From the NCBI RefSeq assembly GCF_025943985.1, contig NZ_JAPCWE010000014.1, positions 24,784 to 88,783 of the forward strand: a stretch of DNA of 64,000 nt. Reading direction: 5' to 3'. Position 1 is the first letter of the stretch. Every line of letters begins with the position of its first letter. The notes below the pieces were generated by a model. That model was not told the origin of the DNA and made no database searches. It saw only the letters and a list, made by a program, of their open reading frames with translations. Positions 8,820 through 17,310 of the stretch are shown here, one piece after another. Both the position numbers and the translations under genes were made by a program. This DNA comes from Anaerorudis cellulosivorans (GTDB taxonomy: Bacteria > Bacteroidota > Bacteroidia > Bacteroidales > Dysgonomonadaceae).

Positions 8820-10187
8820 TTATCCGATTTCTCGTGCCAGTTTTATTCCCTGAGTAATGCGCTGGTTCATGCCAATGCCGTCCCGAAGATTTCCTGCCAA
8901 GTGTAATCCGCGATATTTTTTTTCCAATAGTTCAACGGTTTTGAAACGTTCTTCTGAAGATCGTTCATACTGTGGAATGGCATATTTATGACGGAAGATG
9001 CGGATCAAATCGGGTTCTTTAGCTATCGGGAAACCGAGCATGCGATGAAATTGGCGTATTACTTTATCGGTAATTTCATTGTTGTTCAATTCGGTAAGCT
9101 CACTGCGATGCATCCCACCCATGAAAAAAGAGAATAAAATGCCGTTTTCCGGACTGCGGTTGTCGAAGCACGAGGAAGGGAACAAAATACCCAGAAAATC
9201 TTCTTTATCTTTTGGACTTATCAAGCCACCAAAAGCATTGAAATTCAGCTTGCCTTTGTTTTTTACTCCTACGGCTATCTGCACTACCGGTGCATACCGC
9301 AGATTGGCGATTTTGGCCAAATTTGTCTTGTCTACAAAAGGAAGAATATCAGGTAAAGCATAAGCTCCCACGGTGGTGATTACATGAGGTGAAGTGAAGG
9401 TTAAGCATTGGCCGTTTTGCCGACAAGTAGTTTTCCATATCCCTGTTTCCGGATCGGGTTGAATTATAATGTTTTCAGCAGAAAGAAAAATACGGTCCTT
9501 TCCGAGATACGTTGTCATGGCTTTTGTCAGATTTTCCAGTCCCCCTTTTGCAGAAAAGATAGATGACGGCGTTTTTGGTTTGGGATGATGCTTAGCCTCT
9601 TTTGCTTTAGCAATGGCACCTTTTATAAAACTTCCGTAGATTTGTTCCAATTGGTAAAGTTTGGGCAGGGCATGACGTGTCACCAGCGAGTAGGCGTTTC
9701 CGGCATAGACACCTGAAAGAAAAGGCTCTACTGCATAATCGACAAACGATTTTCCAAGCCTGCGGCTAGCAAGCGCACCTACCGATTCGTCAGGGTCTGT
9801 TCCTTTGGCTCGCCAAGGTTCGCCGAGAATGCGGAATTTGTCTGATAAAGTAAAAAGTGGTGTGGTAATACCTCCCCACAAGCCGTTGGGTAAGGCGTAA
9901 AATTTGCCATTTTTCCAAATCAATCGTTTTTCCGCTTCTTTTTTAGCAAATTCGATTTCGCAATCCGGATTAAGTTCTTTAAAAAGTGTCATCACTTCTT
10001 CGGTAACGCCGGATCCGGTTGTCGGACCTGATTCGAAAGTAAACCCCTCTTCGTGAAAGGTGCGGATTTGTCCTCCGGATCGGTTGGCCTTTTCCAAAAT
10101 AACTACCGAAACCCCCCTTTTCGTGAGTTCTACGCCTGCCGATAGTCCGGTAAGCCCGGCACCAATAATGACTACGTCTTTTTTCAT
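8820..10187 (-). CDS. hemG: Protoporphyrinogen oxidase (HemG/HemY, FAD-dependent)
   Basis: Oxidises protoporphyrinogen IX to protoporphyrin IX, the penultimate step of classical heme synthesis. The N-terminus has the FAD dinucleotide motif VVIIGAGLTGLSAG followed by VILEKANRSGGQIRT (acidic end of the second strand, GG doublet). The C-terminus GLHLAGNLRDGIGMNQRI is the second FAD-contacting region. The length of 455 residues is normal for the oxygen-dependent HemY-type family. It starts one base after hemN ends, as last gene of the TonB receptor-MFS-hemN-hemG operon. Confidence 0.88.
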   Translation of the reverse strand: MKKDVVIIGAGLTGLSAGVELTKRGVSVVILEKANRSGGQIRTFHEEGFTFESGPTTGSGVTEEVMTLFKELNPDCEIEFAKKEAEKRLIWKNGKFYALPNGLWGGITTPLFTLSDKFRILGEPWRAKGTDPDESVGALASRRLGKSFVDYAVEPFLSGVYAGNAYSLVTRHALPKLYQLEQIYGSFIKGAIAKAKEAKHHPKPKTPSSIFSAKGGLENLTKAMTTYLGKDRIFLSAENIIIQPDPETGIWKTTCRQNGQCLTFTSPHVITTVGAYALPDILPFVDKTNLAKIANLRYAPVVQIAVGVKNKGKLNFNAFGGLISPKDKEDFLGILFPSSCFDNRSPENGILFSFFMGGMHRSELTELNNNEITDKVIRQFHRMLGFPIAKEPDLIRIFRHKYAIPQYERSSEERFKTVELLEKKYRGLHLAGNLRDGIGMNQRITQGIKLAREIG

Positions 10188-10188
10188 A

Positions 10189-11553
10189 TTAAATGGGTTT
10201 TGAGAATGTTTTATCGCTGTTGATCAATAATTTATCCAATGATGCTGCTACGTTGCGAACGAAAGGTGAGCCTTTTTGTTTCATGACGATTTTGTGGTCA
10301 TCGAAAACGATGATGCCGTCTTGTTCGAATCCTCTCATTTTTTTTTCTGAGTAGGCGGTCGCAGCTTTCACTTCTTCTATCGACCGTTGAAAACGTATGG
10401 CAAGTTCTTGCCAGTCGATTTGTTCATTGCACATCAAGTCGGTGATCACTTCGCGTGTAATCTGTTCCTCGAAATTGAGAGAATATCCTTTTTTCACGGG
10501 GATATGTCCCCGATTTACCGTTTCAATGTATTCGGAGATATTTTTTGTATTTTGAGCGTAAGCATTCGACAATTGACTGATAGCCGTAACGCCAAAAGCA
10601 TAAACCTGGCCGGTAGTGCGGCGTGTACAATAACCCTGAAAATTGCGATGCAGCGTTTTGGTTAGTGCAGCCCGACAGAGTTCGTCGTCCTCGCGTACGA
10701 AATGGTCAAGTCCCACTTGAATATAACCTGCATTCAGGAGCAATTGGCGTGAAGTGTGATATATGTCATCTTTTTGTTTCTCCGACGGGAGCCCTTCCTT
10801 TTCTAAAAATCGCTGGCGAGGAAACAGACGAGGCAGATGGGCGTATGAAAACGTGACGAGGCGATCGGGTGAAAGGTCGATGGCTTTCTGAATGGATTGC
10901 GAAAAACTTTCCGGCGTTTGCTTGGGCAGTCCGTATATGAAGTCCAAATTGATGCGTATGTTGTTTTCGCGAAGTAAAGCCAAAATTTCTTCAATTGGCA
11001 AAAGGGTTGGAAGCCGGTTGCAGGCTTTCAGTACTTTCGTGTCAAAATCCTGAATTCCAATGCTCATGCGGTTGAAACCGGCATTCACTAGGGAGCGGAA
11101 ATGCTGTTCATTCATATATCCGGCATGGCACTCAATGGCAATTTCAGGATTTTCGATGCATTTGAATTTACTGAATAGCAATCCATTGATTCGTTGAATA
11201 TATTTCAGATTGATGGAAGTTGGTGATCCGCCGCCATAATGGATTTGCGCAATTTTTCGTTTTTTATCGATTTTGCTGCAAACCCTTTCAATTTCTTTTA
11301 TCACGGCATCGATGTAAGCTTCCTCTTCGGCATCCGTCGTTCTTGGATAGGAATTGCACCCGCAATAGTAACACATTCTTCTGCAATAGGGAATATGAAT
11401 ATAAAACGACACATGTTGGGGTTCCTGATGGTTGGATAATTCGATAGCTTGCAGCAGATCGTTTTCAGAAAAATGTTCATGAAAGAAGTTTGACGATGGA
11501 TAACTGGTATAGCGTGGAACCGGGGTATTATATTTTGAAATCAGGTTGTTCAT
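10189..11553 (-). CDS. hemN: Oxygen-independent coproporphyrinogen III oxidase (radical SAM)
   Basis: Converts coproporphyrinogen III to protoporphyrinogen IX anaerobically using SAM radicals. The radical SAM motif is in YIHIPYCRRMCYYCGC (Cys57, 61, 64), with the extra Cys66 typical of true HemN. The N-terminal YNTPVPRYTSYPS and the length (454 residues) also match HemN rather than the shorter HemW. Its start overlaps the end of the MFS gene by 4 bases, so it is translationally coupled to a transporter, which is unusual for a biosynthetic enzyme. Confidence 0.92.
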   Translation of the reverse strand: MNNLISKYNTPVPRYTSYPSSNFFHEHFSENDLLQAIELSNHQEPQHVSFYIHIPYCRRMCYYCGCNSYPRTTDAEEEAYIDAVIKEIERVCSKIDKKRKIAQIHYGGGSPTSINLKYIQRINGLLFSKFKCIENPEIAIECHAGYMNEQHFRSLVNAGFNRMSIGIQDFDTKVLKACNRLPTLLPIEEILALLRENNIRINLDFIYGLPKQTPESFSQSIQKAIDLSPDRLVTFSYAHLPRLFPRQRFLEKEGLPSEKQKDDIYHTSRQLLLNAGYIQVGLDHFVREDDELCRAALTKTLHRNFQGYCTRRTTGQVYAFGVTAISQLSNAYAQNTKNISEYIETVNRGHIPVKKGYSLNFEEQITREVITDLMCNEQIDWQELAIRFQRSIEEVKAATAYSEKKMRGFEQDGIIVFDDHKIVMKQKGSPFVRNVAASLDKLLINSDKTFSKPI

Positions 11554-12845
11554 TGGGCAATCTCATTTTCAAGTATGCATTTTTTATTTTGTGTTTTGTG
11601 GGCTATTGCTGTAGACGAATTGGAGTGGTGTTTATTATTCGGCTCATTTTTATGCGAAAGAGGTTGATAAAACAGGACGAAAACAAAAGAAACGGCAGCA
11701 ATGGCCCATTCCGATCCGAACAGCCCTTTGTAGCCGAACAGGTCACCGATTCGGGCGCTAATCAAGGTAATGATCATGGCGCTCAGGTGTGAAACAACGA
11801 TTTGAATGGTGAAATCGGTTCCTTCGCGCCCATCGCGAACACTATCCATTGCCGTAGTGTACATCATGGTAGAGGCCATTCCGTAAATTCCCCATACGAG
11901 GGCAATTCCTACAAGAATATGAACGCGCCCGGCAGATCCTGCTTGAGTAAGCAACAAAAAATAAGTAGCAGGAAAAACGATAAGAGCCGAGATCAATTTT
12001 CGGGATGTAGTCTTTCCTGTTTTTTTAATCAAAATGCCGGTCAAAAACGAACCGACAATTCCTATGGATATGCCAAATATCCCCATCATTACGCCGATTT
12101 CTTTCATGCCATAGCCCAAATCTACCATAAAGGGGCTTAGCGAAGCGAGAATACCAATAATTCCGGCATAGAAAAGAAACAGAAAAACGATTTGTTGCCA
12201 ACTGTTTTTCTGTTTGAAAAACAGCAACATATCTTTCGGTTTGGCTTTTTCTTTTGTTTTTCGTTCGCGAAGCCGTATTTTTTTGTTCATGGCAAGTGGA
12301 ATGAGCGCAATGAGCACAAAAATGGCTACCCAGGGTAAAAGGTTGTTCCAACCTAATTTTTGGAATAGCAACAACAAAAAACCACCACCGACCATACTTC
12401 CGGTAAATGATCCCATTGCTTGAATGCTGTTCAGTAATCCGGTATCTTCTCGTTTAAAAGAACGTGCAGCCATTGCATCGGTAGCGATATCCTGTGTGGC
12501 GGAAGAAACAAATGCCAGTATAATGAGAAAAACGATAAGGGTGAAATTGGCTTCAATATTGAATATGGCTACCACAAAAATCAGTATGGCATATACGGTT
12601 TCCGATCCAAAAATCCACCGTTTGTAGTCACGCACCGATTCGGTTCGACTATCAACCAGCGGTGACCATAAAAATTTGACGAGCCAGGGAATTTTAATGA
12701 GTTTAAGTAGGGCGATAGTAAACAAGGGGTAGTTCCCTTGCCGCATAAGAACCGGCAAAGCGGTGGAGAAAAAGCTCATCGGAATGGATTGAGCAATATA
12801 AAGTGAAAAAAAGGTAAAAAGATGATAGGGCTTTTCTGCTTTCAT
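11550..12845 (-). CDS. MFS transporter (PAT/RhtX-like), probable siderophore or porphyrin permease
   Basis: A 431-residue inner-membrane protein with about 12 hydrophobic segments. The start FTFFSLYIAQSIPMSFFSTA and the segment ATQDIATDAMAARSF resemble the AmpG/RhtX branch of the major facilitator superfamily, which imports muropeptides or, in RhtX/FptX, siderophores. Genes of this type often sit beside TonB receptors. Here it lies 9 bases after the receptor gene and overlaps hemN by 4 bases, so the cargo is probably something handled by the receptor and used by HemN/HemG. Cargo identity is inference. Confidence 0.8.
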   Translation of the reverse strand: MKAEKPYHLFTFFSLYIAQSIPMSFFSTALPVLMRQGNYPLFTIALLKLIKIPWLVKFLWSPLVDSRTESVRDYKRWIFGSETVYAILIFVVAIFNIEANFTLIVFLIILAFVSSATQDIATDAMAARSFKREDTGLLNSIQAMGSFTGSMVGGGFLLLLFQKLGWNNLLPWVAIFVLIALIPLAMNKKIRLRERKTKEKAKPKDMLLFFKQKNSWQQIVFLFLFYAGIIGILASLSPFMVDLGYGMKEIGVMMGIFGISIGIVGSFLTGILIKKTGKTTSRKLISALIVFPATYFLLLTQAGSAGRVHILVGIALVWGIYGMASTMMYTTAMDSVRDGREGTDFTIQIVVSHLSAMIITLISARIGDLFGYKGLFGSEWAIAAVSFVFVLFYQPLSHKNEPNNKHHSNSSTAIAHKTQNKKCILENEIAQ

Positions 12846-12854
12846 TTCTACATT

Positions 12855-14945
12855 TTATAGGTCATAGGTTAATGTGACACCTGCCGTAAATGGTTTTCCC
12901 GGTTTTCCGAGTTTACGCTTAGACATTTCGAAATAGTATCCAAGATAATGGGCATTGGTGAGGTTCTTTCCCCATACGGACAGGTTCATTCGTCCCTTTT
13001 CCATATCGACACTTCCATTCAGCAACCCGTAAAAAGGCTGCTTTGTTTCATTGTTTTCATTCCAGTGAATTTCTCCGAGTCCGGTATAGCCGGCATTCAG
13101 AGTGATATGATCCACAAGATATGACGAACAGGGTATGCGATAACCTGCAATCAGCGAAAGGGTATGTTTGGGGACGAACGGCAAATAATTGCCCGAATAA
13201 TCGATCGTTTCGCTGTAAATATAGTTTTTGAACGTAGCATGCGTGTATCCGTAAGCCGCATTGAAAGTGAGACGGGTTAGAGGTTTTGCCAGGAAAGACA
13301 CTTCGAACCCCTTGCTTACAGAGTTGCCGGCGTTGAATATTTTCATTCCCTGCAAGTCGAGCAGCTGTTTGATTTGTTGATTTTGAATATCGATGTAGAA
13401 AAGGGCAAATTCTGCATGTAACCTTCCTTCGAAAAAGCTGCTTTTCCCGCCGATTTCGTAATTCCAACTTCTTTCGGGGTTGAACGTGCGCTGTTCTTCC
13501 GTTTCGAATACCGTATTGAATCCTCCTGTTTTGTAACCTTTCGCCAGTGTTGCATAGAGTTGCGTATGGTCTGAAAACCGATATTGCAGCGAAGCTTTGG
13601 GTGTCCATTCGGTAAAGGTGAGTGGCGAATCGTATTCGTTTCTCAGCTCAGCATGATTATCCATTACCTTATTTTCTTTGTGCACCGAATTGGCACGTTC
13701 GTAATCGTAACGGATTCCTGCCTGAAGAAACAGGTGGGTTAGCAGTTGAAATTCGGATTGATGATAAACGGCAAAACCGCGACTGTAATCGTTGAACCGT
13801 TTTTCGATTTTGTAGTTTGGATTGGCCATGTTCATGAAAACATCGGTACTTCGGTCGATATCGTGGTTAAAAGCAAAAATGCCGAAACTCCAACCATAAC
13901 GGCTCGATTTTAATCCTTTGATGTTGATCTCTTCCGAAATTAGTCGTTGATTTTCCCCTTGAATGGCAAAATACAACTCTTTTGGAGAGGCATCCTGATC
14001 GACATTGTATTCATCGTTGAGCAGTTGAATCGAAGTTTGCGAGCTGATCCAAAATAGGCCGTTATGGTAATCGATCTGCAATCCGCTGTCATAAATATTG
14101 CGTTTGTAATAGCTTTTATGATTGGTGCTGACGGAATCCACTCGTCCGGTTTCGGAATTAATATCGCCGTAGGAGAACGCACCCTGATCCACATATTCGA
14201 AATTGTTTGTCCATCGGACGTTCAGATGGGTTTTGGGACGAAATTCCAATCGAGCATTCAAAGCAGCCGAGTTTAATTTATCGGCTTTTTCTCCGGTAAA
14301 AGTATTGGGGGTATTTCCTCCGTAATGGGTGTAATTTCCACCAACGTCGTAAGCAAAACGTGTGTTGATTTTGTCTGAATGCGAAACAGAAAAATAGGTA
14401 TCGTCATAACTTCCGTAACGTATCTGTAACTTGGTTCCCTGATGGCGAAATGGCGATTTGGTCGTCACCAAAATAATGCCACCCATAGCGTTGCGGCCAT
14501 AAAGTGTCCCTTGGGGGCCGCGCAAGAATTCAATTTTCTCGATGTTGTTAAAATTGATGTCGAAAGATGATTTTTCGAAATGAGGAACGCCGTCCACATA
14601 CATCGCTACTGCCGGTGTATTGATAAGAGACCCCACTCCGCGGATAAAGACCGACGAGGTGAGTTTGGAATCCCTGTCCACCATTATAAAATTGGGGACG
14701 GTGGCCGAAAAATCTTTCATGTCGTTCAAGTGTTGTTGTTCCATGAAGGTTGTAGAAATGGTAGTTGCCGATACAGGCGTCGTCCAATTGTCGTTGGGCT
14801 GTTTGATGCTCAACACTACAATGCTGTCGAGGTTGAAGGTGCGTAACGAGTCTATTTCTTCGGCCATCATTCCGAAAAAAGAGAAGAACAACGCCGATAC
14901 AAGCAGTACATTTCTTACAGGGAAAGATTTTAATTTTACTTGCAT
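12855..14945 (-). CDS. TonB-dependent outer-membrane receptor
   Basis: A 696-residue receptor with an N-terminal signal peptide (hydrophobic NVLLVSALFFSFFGMM), a plug domain (about residues 55-165, with VFIRGVGS, MYVDGVPHF and FLRGPQGTLYGRNAMGG) and a C-terminal 22-strand-type barrel. It lacks the carboxypeptidase-like N-terminal domain of SusC proteins and has no SusD partner, so it belongs to the siderophore/heme/vitamin group. The plug RGPQGTLYGRNA pattern is common in such receptors. It is first in the receptor-MFS-hemN-hemG operon, and an operator-like repeat lies just upstream. Confidence 0.93.
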   Translation of the reverse strand: MQVKLKSFPVRNVLLVSALFFSFFGMMAEEIDSLRTFNLDSIVVLSIKQPNDNWTTPVSATTISTTFMEQQHLNDMKDFSATVPNFIMVDRDSKLTSSVFIRGVGSLINTPAVAMYVDGVPHFEKSSFDINFNNIEKIEFLRGPQGTLYGRNAMGGIILVTTKSPFRHQGTKLQIRYGSYDDTYFSVSHSDKINTRFAYDVGGNYTHYGGNTPNTFTGEKADKLNSAALNARLEFRPKTHLNVRWTNNFEYVDQGAFSYGDINSETGRVDSVSTNHKSYYKRNIYDSGLQIDYHNGLFWISSQTSIQLLNDEYNVDQDASPKELYFAIQGENQRLISEEINIKGLKSSRYGWSFGIFAFNHDIDRSTDVFMNMANPNYKIEKRFNDYSRGFAVYHQSEFQLLTHLFLQAGIRYDYERANSVHKENKVMDNHAELRNEYDSPLTFTEWTPKASLQYRFSDHTQLYATLAKGYKTGGFNTVFETEEQRTFNPERSWNYEIGGKSSFFEGRLHAEFALFYIDIQNQQIKQLLDLQGMKIFNAGNSVSKGFEVSFLAKPLTRLTFNAAYGYTHATFKNYIYSETIDYSGNYLPFVPKHTLSLIAGYRIPCSSYLVDHITLNAGYTGLGEIHWNENNETKQPFYGLLNGSVDMEKGRMNLSVWGKNLTNAHYLGYYFEMSKRKLGKPGKPFTAGVTLTYDL

Positions 14946-14960
14946 TGGAAAATTTTTTTT

Positions 14961-14983
14961 ACTTTCAAAGAAAGTTTACTTTC
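14961..14983 (-). promoter_or_regulatory. Operator-like alternating half-sites before the TonB receptor
   Basis: On the coding (-) strand the sequence reads GAAAGT-AA-ACTTTC-TTT-GAAAGT, three alternating 6-base half-sites that form two overlapping perfect inverted repeats. It lies 15 to 38 bases before the receptor ATG. Such a layout suits binding of a dimeric regulator, for example one responding to iron or porphyrin; no regulator gene is adjacent. It could instead act in the mRNA leader. Confidence 0.4.
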
Positions 14984-15250
14984 GATTGTGTTAGTTTTTC
15001 AACTGCAAAGTAAAATCATCTTATTGCCAAAATCAATCCCTATTTGTAGTGATTTTTAGTGTGAAGGATGGAAAAAATAACTACTGCAGTTATTTTTAAC
15101 ATGAGATATTTTCAACAACCAGAATCTATTTATTTCACCGTGGCCATTGAACTATGGAAGATCTTTGTTGATTTCCCATGAAACGACACAGAGTGATTGT
15201 TAATGTTTTATCTCAAATTGGTAAATCGGCTGTCCGGTGAAGTCTGAAAA
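14984..15250. other. AT-rich intergenic region with one hairpin
   Basis: No gene seen. It holds the probable control region of the TonB-receptor operon; on the - strand a weak promoter-like pair ATTG, 20 bases, TTACTTTG ends near 15006. A 10-base perfect inverted repeat (15073-15082 with 15088-15097, loop of 5) has A and T runs on both sides, so it might act as a weak terminator in either direction. Confidence 0.4.
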
Positions 15251-15251
15251 C

Positions 15252-15285
15252 AAAAAACGCTTAAATTTGATTTTAAGCGTTTTTT
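15252..15285 (-). terminator. Rho-independent terminator of tRNA-Phe
   Basis: A 14-base perfect inverted repeat (15252-15265 with 15272-15285, loop TTTGAT) with a T run on the - strand. It lies 5 bases past the tRNA 3' end, where a short tRNA transcript should stop. Confidence 0.8.
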
Positions 15286-15290
15286 TGAGG

Positions 15291-15363
15291 TGGTGCCACC
15301 GGGAATCGAACCAGGGACACAAGGATTTTCAGTCCTTTGCTCTACCGACTGAGCTATGGCACC
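15291..15363 (-). tRNA. tRNA-Phe (anticodon GAA)
   Basis: On the - strand the 73-base gene folds as a cloverleaf: acceptor GGTGCCA with TGGCACC, D arm GCTC/GAGC, anticodon stem AAGGA/TCCTT with loop CTGAAAA (anticodon GAA), and T arm CCTGG/CCCGG around TTCGATT. The discriminator is A. The next bases are CCT, so the 3' CCA is not encoded and must be added after transcription. It has its own promoter and terminator. Confidence 0.96.
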
Positions 15364-15381
15364 TTTTTTGTTTGGCGAGTG

Positions 15382-15412
15382 CAAAGATAGGAGATTTTTT
15401 TTCAATTTCAAA
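15382..15412 (-). promoter_or_regulatory. Bacteroidota-type promoter of tRNA-Phe
   Basis: On the - strand TTTG (15409-15412), a 19-base spacer and TATCTTTG (15382-15389) match the primary-sigma consensus TTTG-N19-TAnnTTTG exactly. Transcription would begin about 10 bases before the tRNA 5' end. Confidence 0.8.
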
Positions 15413-15448
15413 ACTTGCATCGTAAAAAGTAAAAAAAATGCATTCAGC

Positions 15449-16474
15449 TTACGTAAGAGGATTCCATCCTTGTGCTTTCAGTTGCATTTCCTGCCCATCT
15501 CGTGTGATAAGATGACACCCGTTTTCTTCTGCCGTTATATGACCTACAAGGTGGATACCCTCCAAAGCCGAAACCTGCTCATGGAGACTCAAGGGAACGG
15601 TGAACAACAGTTCATAATCTTCCCCGCCATTCAAGGCGACAGTGGAAACGTTCATATTGAAGGTTTCGGCCATCAGCGCGGTCTGATAATCGATGGGTAT
15701 TCGTTCTTCGTAAATGGCACAACCGACTTTGCTCTGTTTGCAAATATGCAGCATGTCGGAAGACAAACCGTCTGAGATGTCGATCATTGAAGTAGGTTTG
15801 ATATGGTTTTCAGCCAACAATTTCACGATATCCTTTCGAGCTTCGGGTTTAAGCTGGCGTTCCAGCAGATATTCTTTCCCGGCAAAATCGGGTTGAAAAT
15901 CGGCTTGACCGTCAAAAACGTTTTTTTCGCGTTCCAGAAGCTGTAATCCCATATATGCAGCCCCAAGGTCGCCGGAAACAAAAATCAAATCGGTATTTTG
16001 TGCCCCGTTTCGGTAAACAAGTTGGTTCTCGTCGGCATATCCAATACAGGTGATGTTGATGGTTAAACCGGTAAGCGACGAAGATGTGTCGCCTCCCACA
16101 AGGTCAACGTCGTAAATTTTGCAGGCCAGTTTTAATCCATCGTAGAGAGCTTCCATATCTTCAACGCAAAAACGCTTGGAGATACCCAGCGAAACAACAA
16201 TTTGCTGTGGCGTGCCGTTCATGGCGTAAATGTCCGAAAAATTAACGACTGCTGCTTTGTATCCCAGATGTTTCAGGGGTACGTATGTGAGATCGAAATG
16301 GATGCCTTCCAGTAAAATGTCGGTTGTAACCAAGGTCTTTTTATTGGTATTGTCTATTACGGCTGCATCATCGCCAATGCCTTTTACCGATGTTTTTTGA
16401 GTGAGTTGTATATCTTTGGTGAGATGTTCGATCAAGCCGAATTCCCCCAATGTTGCTATTTCTGTTCGTTGCAT
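15449..16474 (-). CDS. thiL: Thiamine-monophosphate kinase
   Basis: Phosphorylates thiamine monophosphate to the active cofactor thiamine diphosphate in the cytosol. The 341-residue protein starts with a PurM/ThiL-type ATP-binding domain: GIGDDAAVI and VTTDILLEGIHFD (metal-binding acidic residues), then DLVGGDTSSS, and a second-domain motif ISDGLSSDMLHI. It is the last gene of the sppA-lpxK-PNP-thiL run, 23 bases after the nucleoside phosphorylase. No thi box (TPP riboswitch) was seen nearby. Confidence 0.93.
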   Translation of the reverse strand: MQRTEIATLGEFGLIEHLTKDIQLTQKTSVKGIGDDAAVIDNTNKKTLVTTDILLEGIHFDLTYVPLKHLGYKAAVVNFSDIYAMNGTPQQIVVSLGISKRFCVEDMEALYDGLKLACKIYDVDLVGGDTSSSLTGLTINITCIGYADENQLVYRNGAQNTDLIFVSGDLGAAYMGLQLLEREKNVFDGQADFQPDFAGKEYLLERQLKPEARKDIVKLLAENHIKPTSMIDISDGLSSDMLHICKQSKVGCAIYEERIPIDYQTALMAETFNMNVSTVALNGGEDYELLFTVPLSLHEQVSALEGIHLVGHITAEENGCHLITRDGQEMQLKAQGWNPLT

Positions 16475-16497
16475 AAAAGGTAAATTGAAAATACTTC

Positions 16498-17310
16498 TTA
16501 AATTCTTTGAATGATTTCGCGCATGATGAAGGCCATTTTGGGCTGGGCAATTTTTGCAGCTTTCTGCACATCTTCATGCGATACTTCTACTATTTTGCCG
16601 ATGACTCCCAAGTCGGTGATGATGGAAAAGGCCAGCACTTTCATTTTTGCGTGATTGGCTACAATTACTTCGGGAACTGTGGACATGCCCACAGCATCGC
16701 CGCCAATGGTGCGGAAATAATGATATTCGGCAGGTGTTTCAAAAGTGGGACCTTGTACTCCCACGTATACGCCGTGTTGAAGTTTGATGTTTTTTTCTTT
16801 GGCGATTTCCATTGCCATTCGGCGCAGTTTTTTATCGTAAGCCTCACTCATATCGGGGAAGCGGGTACCCAATTCGTCGTAATTTTTTCCGCGGAGCGGA
16901 TGCTCGGGGAACAAGTTGATATGATCTTCGATGAGCATGATGTCGCCGATATCGAAACTCGGATTCATGCCTCCTGCTGCGTTGGATACAAATAGATAGT
17001 GTATGCCCAGTGCTTGAAAAATGCGGATGGGGAAAGTAACCTGCTGCATGGAGTATCCTTCGTAGTAATGAAAACGACCCTGCATGGCCAGTATTTTTTT
17101 CCCTCCCAATGTACCGATAATCAGGTTCCCGCTGTGTCCTTCGACTGTGGAAATGGGGAAATTAGGAATCTCGGTATAGGGGATTATTTGCTTGTTGTCG
17201 ATTTCGTGAACCAATTCTCCAAGGCCCGTGCCGAGTATAATGGCGGTGTTGGGAATTTCTTCAATTTTACTTTTTAGATAATTGCTTGTTTGCCTGATAG
17301 CTTCTAACAT
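16498..17310 (-). CDS. Purine-nucleoside phosphorylase (trimeric, PunA type)
   Basis: Phosphorolytic cleavage of purine (deoxy)nucleosides for purine salvage. The 270-residue length and motifs ILGTGLGEL (phosphate loop), GRFHYYEG, NAAGGMNP, GVQGPTFETPAE and GMSTVPEV identify the trimeric NP-II family. The base-recognition position that is Asn in the human and mycobacterial enzymes (motif ITN) reads ITD here, which may broaden base specificity. Its 5' end overlaps the lpxK gene by 44 bases, so the two are probably coupled. Confidence 0.93.
   Translation of the reverse strand: MLEAIRQTSNYLKSKIEEIPNTAIILGTGLGELVHEIDNKQIIPYTEIPNFPISTVEGHSGNLIIGTLGGKKILAMQGRFHYYEGYSMQQVTFPIRIFQALGIHYLFVSNAAGGMNPSFDIGDIMLIEDHINLFPEHPLRGKNYDELGTRFPDMSEAYDKKLRRMAMEIAKEKNIKLQHGVYVGVQGPTFETPAEYHYFRTIGGDAVGMSTVPEVIVANHAKMKVLAFSIITDLGVIGKIVEVSHEDVQKAAKIAQPKMAFIMREIIQRI

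Noticed and set aside
15208..15420. Small open frames over the tRNA-Phe region
   Set aside because: The stretch is a tRNA gene with promoter and terminator; the frames are accidental.
16475..16497. TPP riboswitch controlling thiL
   Set aside because: The gap before thiL is 23 bases and no thi box is found in the operon leader.
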